Counted from the stretch's first letter, positions 8,224 to 16,691 are shown. The stretch: 64,000 nucleotides of DNA from Streptomyces sp. NBC_00154 (GCF_026342835.1 NZ_JAPEMI010000001.1:3106501-3170500); one strand, 5' to 3'. Notes: a model not told the origin generated them from the sequence alone. Numbers and translations are program-made.

Positions 8224-9702
8224 GTGAGTATTCCCGAGCCTTTGGACGACCCCTGGACCGACGCCGGTCCCAGTGACCGTCTGCCTGTTTCTCGCCAGCG
8301 TCGCGGTGACAGCCGGGAACGTGGTGAGCAGCACGACCGCGGCCGGGAGAGCAGCGGCTGGGACAGCGGATCGCCCGGCTTCGAGCGTGTACCTCCGCAG
8401 GACCTCGACGCCGAGCAGTCGGTTCTCGGCGGCATGCTGCTGTCCAAGGACGCCATCGCCGACGTCGTGGAGATCATCAAGGGGCACGACTTCTACCGCC
8501 CCGCCCATGAGACCGTCTTCCAGGCGATCCTCGACCTCTATGCCAAGGGCGAGCCGGCCGACCCGATCACGGTCGCGGCCGAGCTGGTCAAGCGCGGCGA
8601 GATCACCAAGGTGGGCGGCGCCCCCTATCTGCACACTCTCGTCCAGTCCGTGCCGACCGCGGCGAACGCTTCGTACTACGCGGAGATCGTCCACGAGCGG
8701 GCGGTCCTGCGGCGGCTCGTCGAGGCCGGCACGAAGATCACGCAGATGGGATACGCGGCCGACGGCGACGTCGACGAGATCGTCAACTCCGCGCAGGCCG
8801 AGATCTACGCCGTCACCGAGCAGCGCACCAGCGAGGACTATCTGCCGCTCGGCGACATCATGGAAGGCGCACTCGACGAGATCGAGGCGATCGGATCGCG
8901 CTCCGGTGAGATGACCGGTGTACCGACCGGCTTCACCGACTTCGACGCGCTGACCAATGGCCTGCACCCGGGCCAGATGATCGTCATCGCGGCACGCCCG
9001 GCCATGGGTAAGTCCACGCTGGCCCTGGACTTCGCCCGGGCCGCTTCCATCAAGCACAACCTGCCCAGCGTGATCTTCTCCCTCGAAATGGGGCGCAACG
9101 AGATCGCGATGCGTCTGCTGTCCGCCGAGGCGCGGGTGGCGTTGCACCACATGCGCTCGGGCACGATGACCGACGAGGACTGGACGCGGCTGGCCCGTCG
9201 GATGCCGGATGTCTCGGCCGCCCCGCTCTACATCGACGATTCGCCGAACCTGTCGATGATGGAGATCCGGGCGAAGTGTCGTCGTCTGAAGCAGCGGAAC
9301 GACATCAAGCTGGTGATCATCGACTATCTGCAGCTGATGCAGTCCGGTGGTTCGAAGCGGGCCGAGAGCCGTCAGCAGGAAGTCTCGGACATGTCCCGAA
9401 ACCTCAAGCTGCTGGCGAAGGAGCTGGAGCTGCCGGTCATCGCGCTGTCCCAGCTGAACCGTGGTCCTGAGCAGCGCACGGACAAGAAGCCGATGGTTTC
9501 CGACCTGCGTGAATCCGGCTCCATCGAGCAGGACGCCGACATGGTGATCCTGCTGCACCGCGAGGACGCGTACGAGAAGGAGTCCCCGCGAGCGGGCGAG
9601 GCGGACCTGATGGTGGCCAAGCACCGTAACGGTCCGACGGCGACGATCACCGTGGCGTTCCAGGGCCACTACTCACGCTTCGTGGACATGGCGCAGACCT
9701 GA
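8224..9702 (+). CDS. dnaB: Replicative DNA helicase
   Basis: A 492-residue DnaB, the hexameric 5'-3' helicase at the replication fork. After a polar N-terminal extension of about 55 residues comes the DnaB_N domain (PPQDLDAEQSVLGGMLL, about residues 57-160), then the RecA-like domain with Walker A PAMGKST near residue 260, Walker B LVIIDYLQLM, and the late QLNRGPEQR segment with an arginine finger region. There is no intein insertion, unlike several mycobacterial dnaB genes. The GTG at 8224 is preceded by GGGAGGAGG; the upstream open frame lacks an SD and homology. Two hairpins follow the gene. Confidence 0.97.
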   Translation: MSIPEPLDDPWTDAGPSDRLPVSRQRRGDSRERGEQHDRGRESSGWDSGSPGFERVPPQDLDAEQSVLGGMLLSKDAIADVVEIIKGHDFYRPAHETVFQAILDLYAKGEPADPITVAAELVKRGEITKVGGAPYLHTLVQSVPTAANASYYAEIVHERAVLRRLVEAGTKITQMGYAADGDVDEIVNSAQAEIYAVTEQRTSEDYLPLGDIMEGALDEIEAIGSRSGEMTGVPTGFTDFDALTNGLHPGQMIVIAARPAMGKSTLALDFARAASIKHNLPSVIFSLEMGRNEIAMRLLSAEARVALHHMRSGTMTDEDWTRLARRMPDVSAAPLYIDDSPNLSMMEIRAKCRRLKQRNDIKLVIIDYLQLMQSGGSKRAESRQQEVSDMSRNLKLLAKELELPVIALSQLNRGPEQRTDKKPMVSDLRESGSIEQDADMVILLHREDAYEKESPRAGEADLMVAKHRNGPTATITVAFQGHYSRFVDMAQT

Positions 9703-9708
9703 GGTGTG

Positions 9709-9777
9709 CCCGGCGGAACATCGCCGGGTCCGTGAGCTGGGTGAGTTCCCCGGTGGGCCGCGTGTGACGCACCGGGG
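9709..9777 (+). terminator. Two hairpins after dnaB
   Basis: First hairpin: CCCGGCG (9709-9715) with CGCCGGG (9722-9728), six-base loop. Second: CCCCGGTG (9748-9755) with CACCGGGG (9770-9777). They lie between convergent dnaB and the tetR-like gene and are the likely terminators. Confidence 0.6.
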
Positions 9778-9831
9778 GCCGGGATTAAGCGAGGGCGGCC
9801 CGGCCATGCTTGCCGCGTTCACCCGACGTGG

Positions 9832-10422
9832 TCACTCCGTCGGGATGATCCGCGTGACGATCGTCTCCACCAGCCGGTCCAGGTCGCGGTCGGCGGTGTC
9901 GCTGCCGGTGAGCATGCCGGGCAGGGTGAAGTGATCCAGCAGCAGGCCCGTCATGGCGAGGTAGAGCACGAGGAAGGCATCGGCATCGCCCGGCAGGCCG
10001 GCCTCCCGGTGGAAGCGGGCGTTCTCGTCCAGGTCGGCGCGAACAGTTCGGTTGAGGTGGTCGCGGAGGGCCGGCCGACGGGTGGCCTCCAGGCGTAGTT
10101 CCAGCATGGCGAGATAGCCGGTGCGGTCGTCCGCCATGCGCTGCACCAGCCACTGCATCAGCTCGGTGACCAGCTCGCGTGAGGGCGTCGGGCGTATGGC
10201 CTCCTCGACCCTGTCCGGGTCCGGTGTCATCCGGTCGGTGATCCGGGCGCCCGTCTGCATGAACAGATCGTCCCGACTGGCGAAGTAGTTGGACGATGTG
10301 CCCACAGGGACGCCCGCCCGTGCATCGACCGCGCGGAAGGTGAGCCCTCGTGCGCCCTCGTGCGCCAGCACCTCGATGGCCGCGTCGACGAGCGCCGTCC
10401 TGCGCTCGGGGTTCCTGACCAT
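9832..10422 (-). CDS. TetR-family transcriptional regulator
   Basis: A 196-residue regulator from the ATG at 10422 (MVRNPERR). The TetR DNA-binding helix-turn-helix is clear at residues 8-55: AALDAAIEVLA-type helix, GLTFRAVDARAGVPVGTSSNYF, then a FxSRDDLF-type transition. The rest is the helical ligand-binding domain. An in-frame extension to 10524 would run through the palindrome at 10464-10507 and is unlikely to be coding. It is divergent from the RibD-like reductase gene, and the intervening perfect inverted repeat is the probable operator for both, so this regulator likely represses itself and its neighbour. Ligand unknown. Confidence 0.9.
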   Translation of the reverse strand: MVRNPERRTALVDAAIEVLAHEGARGLTFRAVDARAGVPVGTSSNYFASRDDLFMQTGARITDRMTPDPDRVEEAIRPTPSRELVTELMQWLVQRMADDRTGYLAMLELRLEATRRPALRDHLNRTVRADLDENARFHREAGLPGDADAFLVLYLAMTGLLLDHFTLPGMLTGSDTADRDLDRLVETIVTRIIPTE

Positions 10423-10463
10423 GCGTATCTCCGCATCCTTCGGCTCATCGGTGGAAAGGGATT

Positions 10464-10507
10464 GCTCAACCACTACATATGAAGCACTATAAGTGTAGTG
10501 GTTGAGC
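10464..10507. promoter_or_regulatory. Perfect 13-bp inverted repeat, probable TetR operator
   Basis: GCTCAACCACTAC (10464-10476) and GTAGTGGTTGAGC (10495-10507) are exact reverse complements separated by 18 AT-rich bases. It is placed in the 116-bp divergent promoter region between the TetR gene (start 10422) and the reductase gene (start 10539). Confidence 0.8.
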
Positions 10508-10538
10508 GCTACGCCAACCCTCATCGAACGGGGACCTC

Positions 10539-11123
10539 GTGCGAAAGCTGACCTACTTCATTGCCTGCTCCATCGATGGCTTCATCGGGGACCCGGGCGG
10601 CGACGCGTCGTCCATGTATCCGTTCGTGAACGAGGAGTTCATCGAGTTCCTCACATCCCAGTATCCGGAGACGGTTGCGACGGAGGGCCGCCGCCAGCTC
10701 GGCTTTCACGACGCCGAGAATCAGAAGTTCGACACCGTGATCCAGGGAAGGGGCAGCTATCAGCTGGCGCTGGACATGAACATCACCAGTCCGTACGCCC
10801 AGCTGCGTGAGCTCGTGGCCTCGCGGACCCTGAAGGAATCGCCCGACCCGAACGTCGAGCTCATCTCGGACGATGTGGTCGGCAGGGTGCGGGAACTCAA
10901 GGCGGAGGACAGCGGGCTCGGAATCTGGCTCTGCGGCGGCTCACAGCTCGCGGGGGAGTTGCTCGACGAGATCGACGAGCTCGTGATCAAGACGTATCCG
11001 CTGGTCTATGGATCGGGCATGCCCATGTTCGGTTCGGATTTCGCGGCCACCGAGTTCGCGCTGGAGTCGGTGCGTATCTTCGACAACGGGGTGTTGGTCA
11101 GGACGTACAGCCGCAAGCGTTGA
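10539..11123 (+). CDS. RibD C-terminal / dihydrofolate-reductase-fold protein
   Basis: A 194-residue protein of the RibD_C family, which shares the DHFR fold and usually reduces small heterocycles with NAD(P)H. Visible features are the N-terminal strand RKLTYFIACSIDGFIGDPGGD, where the SxDGxI segment is the family signature, the QGRGSY segment, and GIWLCGGSQLAGELL, the nucleotide-binding glycine motif. GTG start at 10539. The substrate cannot be told from sequence. Its position beside a TetR regulator with a shared operator suggests inducible expression, perhaps for detoxification or antibiotic response. A 64-bp gap leads to the serine hydrolase gene on the same strand. Confidence 0.85.
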   Translation: MRKLTYFIACSIDGFIGDPGGDASSMYPFVNEEFIEFLTSQYPETVATEGRRQLGFHDAENQKFDTVIQGRGSYQLALDMNITSPYAQLRELVASRTLKESPDPNVELISDDVVGRVRELKAEDSGLGIWLCGGSQLAGELLDEIDELVIKTYPLVYGSGMPMFGSDFAATEFALESVRIFDNGVLVRTYSRKR

Positions 11124-11187
11124 CCTCTCGGCCCGCATACCGCGAAATGAGGTCGCCACGGAGCGGTTGCGCCGGTACTTGTTGACC

Positions 11188-12570
11188 ATGACCTACCACT
11201 CAGAAGAACTGCTTCCCGGCACACAGCGTGCTCTGCTGCACCGCATTGCCACTGCGCAGGCCGAAGGCCGGGCCCCCTCACTCGTCGCCGCGGTGCAGCG
11301 CCGGGGCCGGACCGTCTGGAGCGGCTCCCGCAGCTGCGTCGACGGCCATGGCCCTGACGCCGATACGCAGTTCAGGATCGGTTCCCTCACCAAGACCTTC
11401 ACCGCCGTACTGGTTCTGCGGCTGCGCGACGAGGGCCTGCTGGATCTCGACGACCCACTGGAGAAGCATCTGCCCGGCACAGGCGTCGGCGGTGTCAGCA
11501 TTCTTCAGCTGCTCGGCCACAGCGCGGGACTGGGCGCCGAGTCGCCCGCACCCTGGTGGGAGCGGACGCCGGGCACGCTCCGTCCCGAACTCGCCGATGT
11601 CCTCGGTGAGCAGACCCGGATGCATCCTCCGGGCCGGCGGCATCACTATTCCAACCCCGGCTACACACTGCTCGGCGCGCTGATCGAGGCGGTGCGCGGG
11701 GCATCCTGGGCGGAGGTGCTGGAGCGCGAGATTCTGGAGCCGCTGGGCATGAGCCGTACTTCCACCCAGCCGCAGGCGCCGCACGCGGGTGGCTGGGCGG
11801 TGCATCCCTGGGCCGATGCCTTGCTGCCCGAACCTGCCGAGGACCTCGGCCTGATGGCTCCGGCAGGGCAGCTCTGGTCCACGGCCACCGACCTCCTCCG
11901 GTTCGCCTCCTTCCTTGCCGAGGGGGACGACCGGGTTCTCGGCGCCGCCTCGGTGGAGGAGATGCGCGCGCCGTCGGCGCCGCCCGAGTCCGGTGACTGG
12001 GAGGGCAATTACGGTCTCGGCCTGCAGGTTGTACGCCAGGACGGGCGCACCCTTCTCGGGCACACCGGTTCGCTGCCGGGCTTCCTGGCAGCGCTCTGGC
12101 TCAGCACCGAGGACGATGTGGCTGCGGTGGTGCTCACCAACACCACCTCGGGACTGTTCGTCGGTGAGGTCGCCGCAGACCTCGTGGGGATCGTCGCCGA
12201 GGCCGAGCCCCGTATCCCGGAGCCCTGGCGTCCGCTGACCGAGGTCGACGCGGAACTCCTCGCCCTCACCGGTCCTTGGTACTGGGGCACGCGTCCGAAC
12301 ATCCTGCAGCTGACCGCGGACGGGGGGCTGACACTGCAGCCGCTGCGTGGCAGTGGCCGCGGCGCCCGCTTCGTCGCGCAGCCTGACGGCAGCTGGATCG
12401 GTCTGGACGGGTACTACGCCGGGGAGACGCTCCGCGTCGTCAGAGCCGGCGACGGCAGCGTGAGCCACCTCGACCTGGGGTCGTTCGTCTTCACGCGTGA
12501 ACCGTACGACCCTGCATCGGCCGTCCCCGGTGGGGTGGACGCAGGGGGCTGGCGAGGCCTCGGCGCCTGA
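11188..12570 (+). CDS. Beta-lactamase-related serine hydrolase (class C / DD-peptidase fold)
   Basis: A 460-residue protein with the three penicillin-recognising motifs: SxxK as SLTK (Ser66, Lys69), YxN as YSN (Tyr154, Asn156) and HTG (from His292). This places it in the class C beta-lactamase / D-alanyl-D-alanine carboxypeptidase / esterase superfamily. No signal peptide is evident, which argues for a cytoplasmic esterase or peptidase rather than a secreted beta-lactamase. A C-terminal beta domain of about 100 residues (from roughly residue 350) resembles the lipocalin-like extension of many such esterases. The start at 11188 (MTYHSEELLPG) fits the family; the upstream open frame overlaps the preceding gene. 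Confidence 0.85.
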   Translation: MTYHSEELLPGTQRALLHRIATAQAEGRAPSLVAAVQRRGRTVWSGSRSCVDGHGPDADTQFRIGSLTKTFTAVLVLRLRDEGLLDLDDPLEKHLPGTGVGGVSILQLLGHSAGLGAESPAPWWERTPGTLRPELADVLGEQTRMHPPGRRHHYSNPGYTLLGALIEAVRGASWAEVLEREILEPLGMSRTSTQPQAPHAGGWAVHPWADALLPEPAEDLGLMAPAGQLWSTATDLLRFASFLAEGDDRVLGAASVEEMRAPSAPPESGDWEGNYGLGLQVVRQDGRTLLGHTGSLPGFLAALWLSTEDDVAAVVLTNTTSGLFVGEVAADLVGIVAEAEPRIPEPWRPLTEVDAELLALTGPWYWGTRPNILQLTADGGLTLQPLRGSGRGARFVAQPDGSWIGLDGYYAGETLRVVRAGDGSVSHLDLGSFVFTREPYDPASAVPGGVDAGGWRGLGA

Positions 12571-12609
12571 GTGTCACGCCGTCACGGCCCTGTGCCGCGT
12601 CGGCGTCAG

Positions 12610-12623
12610 GTTTCACGTGAAAC
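12610..12623. other. parS site (ParB binding), perfect
   Basis: GTTTCACGTGAAAC between the convergent ends of the serine hydrolase gene (12570) and the AlkZ-like gene (12665). Intergenic, no overlap with coding sequence. Confidence 0.92.
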
Positions 12624-12664
12624 GCGACGCGTGGTGACCGATACAGGCCGTCGACGCGGACCGC

Positions 12665-13828
12665 TCAGGCCGTCAACTCCCTTTCCAATGGCGTACGGAA
12701 GCGCGGAGTGATCCGCGTTTCACCCACCCATCCCGACAGCCGGGACGCCTCCGCCTCGATCGCGGTGGTGGCCTCCCGGCCGGCGTCGGTCAACAGCCGC
12801 CACACCGTCTCACCGTCGGTGCGCTGAGCCCAGCCGCCCACGATCCGGCCGTTCCACCACACCGTCGGTCCGACATTGCCGGCCCGGTCGAATAGTGGCG
12901 CCCGGTACTCGGCCGGAAAGTGGAAGCCGCGATCGGCCCAGCCCATCGCGCTCGGGTCGAGGGCCGGCAGCAGCGCCGCCCAGGGTTCCAGCACCGGTTC
13001 GGGTTCCGTGTCCCCCGGCGAGACCCAGCCTGTGGCACCGTTGTCGAGCCGGACCTCCTCGGCTCCGGCGGCTTCCAGCGCCTGGCGTACCTGGCCCAGG
13101 CTCCAGCCCGTCCACCACTTCAGGTCGGCCTCGGTCGCTGGGCCGTACGAGCGGAGCCAGCGCAGGGCCAGTTCCGCCTGTGCTGCTGCGGGCTCCCGGG
13201 CGGGCCAGGGCTCGGCTGCTGTCCATCGGAACTGGCTGGACGTCCAGGAGCCGCGCGGCCTGTCCCTGCGGATCAGGCCGTCGGCCGCCAGCACTCGTAT
13301 GACGCGTGTGGCGACGCCCTGCACCGTCTCCTGCTTCTTGCCGGGAAAGACCGTGATCTTCGTACGCAGCGCCGGTACGGCGGCGGACAACTCACTGCCG
13401 GTGGCGGAGCCGCGAGCCGTCAGGGCGGCGAGAGTCTCCTTCTCCGTCTCGGCGAGCCAGTGCGCATCCAGTCCGTGCCCGTCGTCCCGCAGGTGCTTGA
13501 GGAAGGTCCGGCGCTCCTTGGCGGCCACGGCCCGGGCGTTCGACGCGTCAACGTACGGGGCGAGCCCGTGCGACACGGTGAAGAGGGTGTTGCGCATGGA
13601 GAGCAGCCGGACCAGCGAGACATCCTCGTAGAGAGCCCGTTCCACCGTGCCGACGCTTGCCGCGGACAGCCGGGCGCAGACGGAGAGGAAGACCGTGGCC
13701 GCGTCGGTGGCGTGCAGAGCCACGACCGCGTCGGCCACGGACTCCGCCGACGCTGCCCATACGGAGGGTGCCAGGAGATGGCGCCGGCCGAGCCTGGTCC
13801 GGCGCTGTGCGTCGCTGATGCCGTGCAC
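12665..13828 (-). CDS. Winged-helix HTH_42 (AlkZ-like) protein
   Basis: A 387-residue protein of the HTH_42 family, which includes the DNA glycosylases AlkZ and YcaQ that excise bulky or crosslinked alkylpurines. Tandem winged-helix segments are visible (RHLLAPSVWAASAESVADAV at the N-terminus, and the ALRWLRSYGPATEADLKWW segment near residue 220), and the C-terminal beta region contains GPTVWWNGRIVGGW. In glycosylase members a Q-x-Q or Q-x-D motif carries out catalysis; the aligned spot here appears to read ALHATD, with His in place of the first Gln, so glycosylase activity is doubtful. GTG start at 13828 with SD AAGGAGGT. It precedes no partner gene; the GNAT gene lies 50 bp upstream on the same strand. 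Confidence 0.8.
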   Translation of the reverse strand: MHGISDAQRRTRLGRRHLLAPSVWAASAESVADAVVALHATDAATVFLSVCARLSAASVGTVERALYEDVSLVRLLSMRNTLFTVSHGLAPYVDASNARAVAAKERRTFLKHLRDDGHGLDAHWLAETEKETLAALTARGSATGSELSAAVPALRTKITVFPGKKQETVQGVATRVIRVLAADGLIRRDRPRGSWTSSQFRWTAAEPWPAREPAAAQAELALRWLRSYGPATEADLKWWTGWSLGQVRQALEAAGAEEVRLDNGATGWVSPGDTEPEPVLEPWAALLPALDPSAMGWADRGFHFPAEYRAPLFDRAGNVGPTVWWNGRIVGGWAQRTDGETVWRLLTDAGREATTAIEAEASRLSGWVGETRITPRFRTPLERELTA

Positions 13829-13878
13829 CGGGACCTCCTTCGGTCCTTGGGATCCCGCCGTCCGGCTGGGAGCAGCGG

Positions 13879-14331
13879 TCAGAGGGCGAGCTTGAAGCCC
13901 ACATGACTGGCGATGAAGCCGAGTCGCTCGTAGAAGCGATGCGCATCGGTCCGGGTCCCGTCGGACGTCAGCTGGACCAACTGGCAGTCCTGGCGCCGGG
14001 ATTCGTCCACGGCCCACTTGATCAGCCGAGTGCCGAGTCCGCTCCCGCGCTCATCGGCACGGACACGGACGCCCTCGATGATCGAGCGCGTCGAGCCGCG
14101 CCGGGACAGTCCGGGGATCACGGTCAGCTGCAGGGTCCCCACGACAGCGCCGTCGCGTACGGCGACGACCAGATGCTGGTTCGGGTCGTGGGCGAGCCGC
14201 TGGAACGCGGCGCAGTACGGGGCGAGGTCGTCCGGTGACTCACGCTGTGCGCCCAGTGGATCGTCCGCCAGCATGGCCACGACGGCCGGGATGTCGGTGA
14301 GGGCGGCAGGCCGTATCTCCAGATCGCTCAT
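13879..14331 (-). CDS. GNAT-family N-acetyltransferase
   Basis: A 150-residue single-domain GNAT protein. Motif A appears as GVRVRADERGSGLGTRLIKWAV, containing the RGSGLG acetyl-CoA pyrophosphate loop, and the end has the common form DAHRFYERLGF. It transfers acetyl groups to an unknown amine. The neighbouring MarR gene ends 19 bp upstream, so MarR, GNAT and possibly the AlkZ-like gene may be one minus-strand unit. Confidence 0.9.
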   Translation of the reverse strand: MSDLEIRPAALTDIPAVVAMLADDPLGAQRESPDDLAPYCAAFQRLAHDPNQHLVVAVRDGAVVGTLQLTVIPGLSRRGSTRSIIEGVRVRADERGSGLGTRLIKWAVDESRRQDCQLVQLTSDGTRTDAHRFYERLGFIASHVGFKLAL

Positions 14332-14350
14332 GATCGGCAGACTACGCAGA

Positions 14351-14818
14351 TCACACGGCCCGCGCGGGGACCTTCAGCTCTTCGACCGTCCTGACGAGGG
14401 GAGCCAGCTCGGGATTCTTGGCGGCCTCGTCGAGAGCGGCACGCAACGCCGTGTCATTGGTCGGCCGAGCCTCGGCGAGAAGAGTGAGGCCGGCTTCGGT
14501 GACATCCGTGTAGATGCCGCGGCGGTCGGTGTCGCAGAGGTACCGGGTCAGCAGCCCCCGGTCCTCGAGACGGGTGACCAGGCGGGTGGTGGCGCTCTGA
14601 CTGAGCACGACGGCGTCCGCGACCTGCTTCATCTGGAGATGGCCGCCCGGGCCGTTGTGCTGCCGGCTCAGGACGTCGAGCAGGGAGTACTCCCGCACGC
14701 TGAGGCCGTGCCCGGACTGCAGGGCCCGTTCGATGCGGGCCTCGATGTTGCCGTGGAGCAGGGAGAGGGCGCACCAGCCCTGGGAGAGGGCGGTCAGTGC
14801 GGGATCCGTCGCTGTCAT
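14351..14818 (-). CDS. MarR-family transcriptional regulator
   Basis: A 155-residue winged-helix regulator. The MarR core is clear: LSVREYSLLDVLSRQ, then the recognition region LQMKQVADAVVLSQSATTRLV and the wing RLEDRGLLTRYLCDTDRRGIYTDVT. The ATG at 14818 is preceded by GGAGGAGA. It is divergent from the MFS pump gene, the usual arrangement for a MarR repressor of an efflux system, and the intergenic repeats at 14867-14934 are likely binding sites. Confidence 0.92.
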   Translation of the reverse strand: MTATDPALTALSQGWCALSLLHGNIEARIERALQSGHGLSVREYSLLDVLSRQHNGPGGHLQMKQVADAVVLSQSATTRLVTRLEDRGLLTRYLCDTDRRGIYTDVTEAGLTLLAEARPTNDTALRAALDEAAKNPELAPLVRTVEELKVPARAV

Positions 14819-14866
14819 GGTCTCTCCTCCGTGCGGGAGCTGCTTCCGTCCAGGATAGGGGACATC

Positions 14867-14934
14867 TGCAATAGCCCGCGCTTGCAATTAATCGGCGTCT
14901 GCAATTATTGTCGACGCTTGTAAGGCGCAGACGC
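14867..14934. promoter_or_regulatory. Repeat-containing MarR/MFS divergent promoter region
   Basis: TGCAAT occurs three times in the same orientation at 14867-14872, 14883-14888 and 14900-14905, followed by the related TGTAAG at 14919-14924. An 8-bp inverted repeat GCGTCTGC (14895-14902) / GCAGACGC (14927-14934) overlaps the third copy. This is the only space between the divergent marR and MFS genes and is AT-rich for the genome, so it is the probable operator. Confidence 0.6.
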
Positions 14935-14957
14935 AATCTTCTGGGAAGGTGAAACCC

Positions 14958-16169
14958 ATGCCGCTCGCGCTCCTCGCCCTCGCCATCGGGGCATTCGGTA
15001 TCGGAACCACCGAGTTCGTGATCATGGGGCTGCTCCCCGAGGTTGCTGCGGACTTCCAGGTCTCCATCCCGACCGCAGGATTCCTGGTCACGGGCTACGC
15101 CCTCGGTGTCGTACTAGGTGCCCCGCTGATGACGGTCCTCGGCACCCGGGTCACCCGCAAACGCATGCTGTTGCTCCTGATGGGGCTGTTCATCCTGGGC
15201 AATGCGGTGTCCGCCGTCGCCCCCGTCTTCGGCGTGATGCTCGCGGGACGGGTGATCGCCTCACTCGCCCACGGCGCCTTCTTCGGCATCGGCTCGGTCG
15301 TCGCGGCCGATCTGGTCGCCCCGCAGAAGAAGGCGGGCGCGATCGCCATGATGTTCACCGGCCTCACCGTCGCCAATGTCGTCGGCGTACCGCTGGGCAC
15401 GTACATCGGGCAGAGCGTCGGGTGGCGCACCACGTTCTTCATCGTCGCGGCCCTCGGAGTCGTCGGCCTCCTCGGTGTGGCCAAGCTGGTTCCCGAGCAG
15501 CCGAGGGCCGAGGGCGTACGGCTCCGCCACGAGCTGGCCGCGTTCCGCAATGTGCAGGTGCTGCTCGCCATGGCGATGACCGTCCTGGGCTTCGGCGGTG
15601 TCTTCGCTGCGATCACCTACATCACGCCGATGATGACCGAGATCGCCGGCTACTCCGCGTCCTCCGTCACATGGCTGCTGGTCCTCTTCGGGCTCGGCAT
15701 GGTCGGGGGCAATCTGCTCGGCGGCAAGTTTGCCGACCGCCACCTGATGCCGATGCTGTACGTGTCACTGGGCGCCCTCGCCGTGGTCCTGTCCCTGTTC
15801 ACCCTGACCGCCCACAACAAGATCGCGGCTGCCGTCACCATCGTTTTGATCGGCGGCCTGGGCTTCGCGACCGTACCGCCGCTGCAGAAGCGCGTGCTGG
15901 ACCAGGCCGCGGGTGCCCCGACCCTTGCCTCCGCCGTCAACATCGGCGCCTTCAACCTCGGCAACGCACTGTCGGCGTGGCTCGGCGGCATCGTCATCGC
16001 GGCGGGCCTCGGCTACACCGCACCCAACTGGGTCGGCGCCGCACTGGCCGCATCCGCCCTGGTCCTTGCCGTCCTCTCCGGCGTCCTGGAACGCCGGACG
16101 GTCACGCACAGCCGACGCGTCGCCGGTCACGTCCCCGAGCCGGTCGCAGTCGCCGAAGCCCGGCGCTGA
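14958..16169 (+). CDS. MFS efflux transporter (AraJ/CmlR-like)
   Basis: A 403-residue 12-helix major facilitator of the drug:H+ antiporter-1 type. The N-terminus ALAIGAFGIGTTEFVIMGLLP is the hallmark of the AraJ/YdhP/Cml subfamily; motif C-like GYALGVVLGAPLM and the motif A region follow. It is expected to export small hydrophobic drugs. An upstream GTG at 14949 is in frame, but GGGAAGG at 14943-14949 is well spaced only for the ATG at 14958. It is probably repressed by the divergent MarR gene, and is followed 56 bp later by the HbpS-like gene. Confidence 0.9.
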   Translation: MPLALLALAIGAFGIGTTEFVIMGLLPEVAADFQVSIPTAGFLVTGYALGVVLGAPLMTVLGTRVTRKRMLLLLMGLFILGNAVSAVAPVFGVMLAGRVIASLAHGAFFGIGSVVAADLVAPQKKAGAIAMMFTGLTVANVVGVPLGTYIGQSVGWRTTFFIVAALGVVGLLGVAKLVPEQPRAEGVRLRHELAAFRNVQVLLAMAMTVLGFGGVFAAITYITPMMTEIAGYSASSVTWLLVLFGLGMVGGNLLGGKFADRHLMPMLYVSLGALAVVLSLFTLTAHNKIAAAVTIVLIGGLGFATVPPLQKRVLDQAAGAPTLASAVNIGAFNLGNALSAWLGGIVIAAGLGYTAPNWVGAALAASALVLAVLSGVLERRTVTHSRRVAGHVPEPVAVAEARR

Positions 16170-16225
16170 CACCCCCACAGCCACCACACGTACATACGCC
16201 CCACCGCACCAAGGAGATATCCCTC

Positions 16226-16657
16226 ATGACCACCGCCCTCTCGCAGGCCGCCGTCACGCCGCTGACCATCCAGGACGCGGAAGCGCTCGTCGCCACTGCT
16301 CGCACCGCCGCGGAGGCCGCCGGTGTCACCGCTGCCGTCACGGTCCTCGACGCGGGCGGTCACCTGCTGGCTTTCCGGCGCGACGACCGGGCCGTTCTCA
16401 TCGCGGGGGAGACCAGCACCCGCAAGGCGTACACGGCCCTCCAGCTCGGTGCCCCGACCGCCGACCTCGTCGATGCGGTCCAGCCGGGCGGGCTCTTCCA
16501 CACCCTGCCGACCGCCCTTGACCGGCCGCTGCTCTTCATCGCCGGTGGGGTCCCGGTCTTTCGTGACGGCCGGCTGATCGGCGCCGTAGGCGTGGGCGGC
16601 GGCGCACCCGAGCAGGACCACGGCTTCGCGACGGCTGCCGTGGAGGCGCTCGCCTAG
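16226..16657 (+). CDS. GlcG/HbpS (DUF336) family haem-binding-like protein
   Basis: A 143-residue protein of the GlcG/HbpS family: long N-terminal helix (IQDAEALVATARTAAEAAG), strand VTAAVTVLDAGGHLLAFRRDD, STRKAYTALQLG, and the Gly-rich end LIGAVGVGGGAPEQDHGFA. HbpS in Streptomyces is an octameric haem-binding protein sensing redox stress with SenS/SenR; other members bind small metabolites. No secretion signal is visible, so this copy is cytoplasmic. SD AAGGAG precedes the ATG. Likely in an operon with the MFS gene. Confidence 0.85.
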   Translation: MTTALSQAAVTPLTIQDAEALVATARTAAEAAGVTAAVTVLDAGGHLLAFRRDDRAVLIAGETSTRKAYTALQLGAPTADLVDAVQPGGLFHTLPTALDRPLLFIAGGVPVFRDGRLIGAVGVGGGAPEQDHGFATAAVEALA

Positions 16658-16691
16658 TCGGCGAACCACCGCACAGACAGCGGAAACGCAT

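Noticed and set aside
8224..9702. Intein in dnaB
   Set aside because: The Walker A and later motifs are continuous and the length (492 residues) is that of an intein-free DnaB.
14949..14957. GTG at 14949 as the MFS start
   Set aside because: The GGGAAGG SD overlaps this codon, so only the ATG at 14958 has proper spacing.
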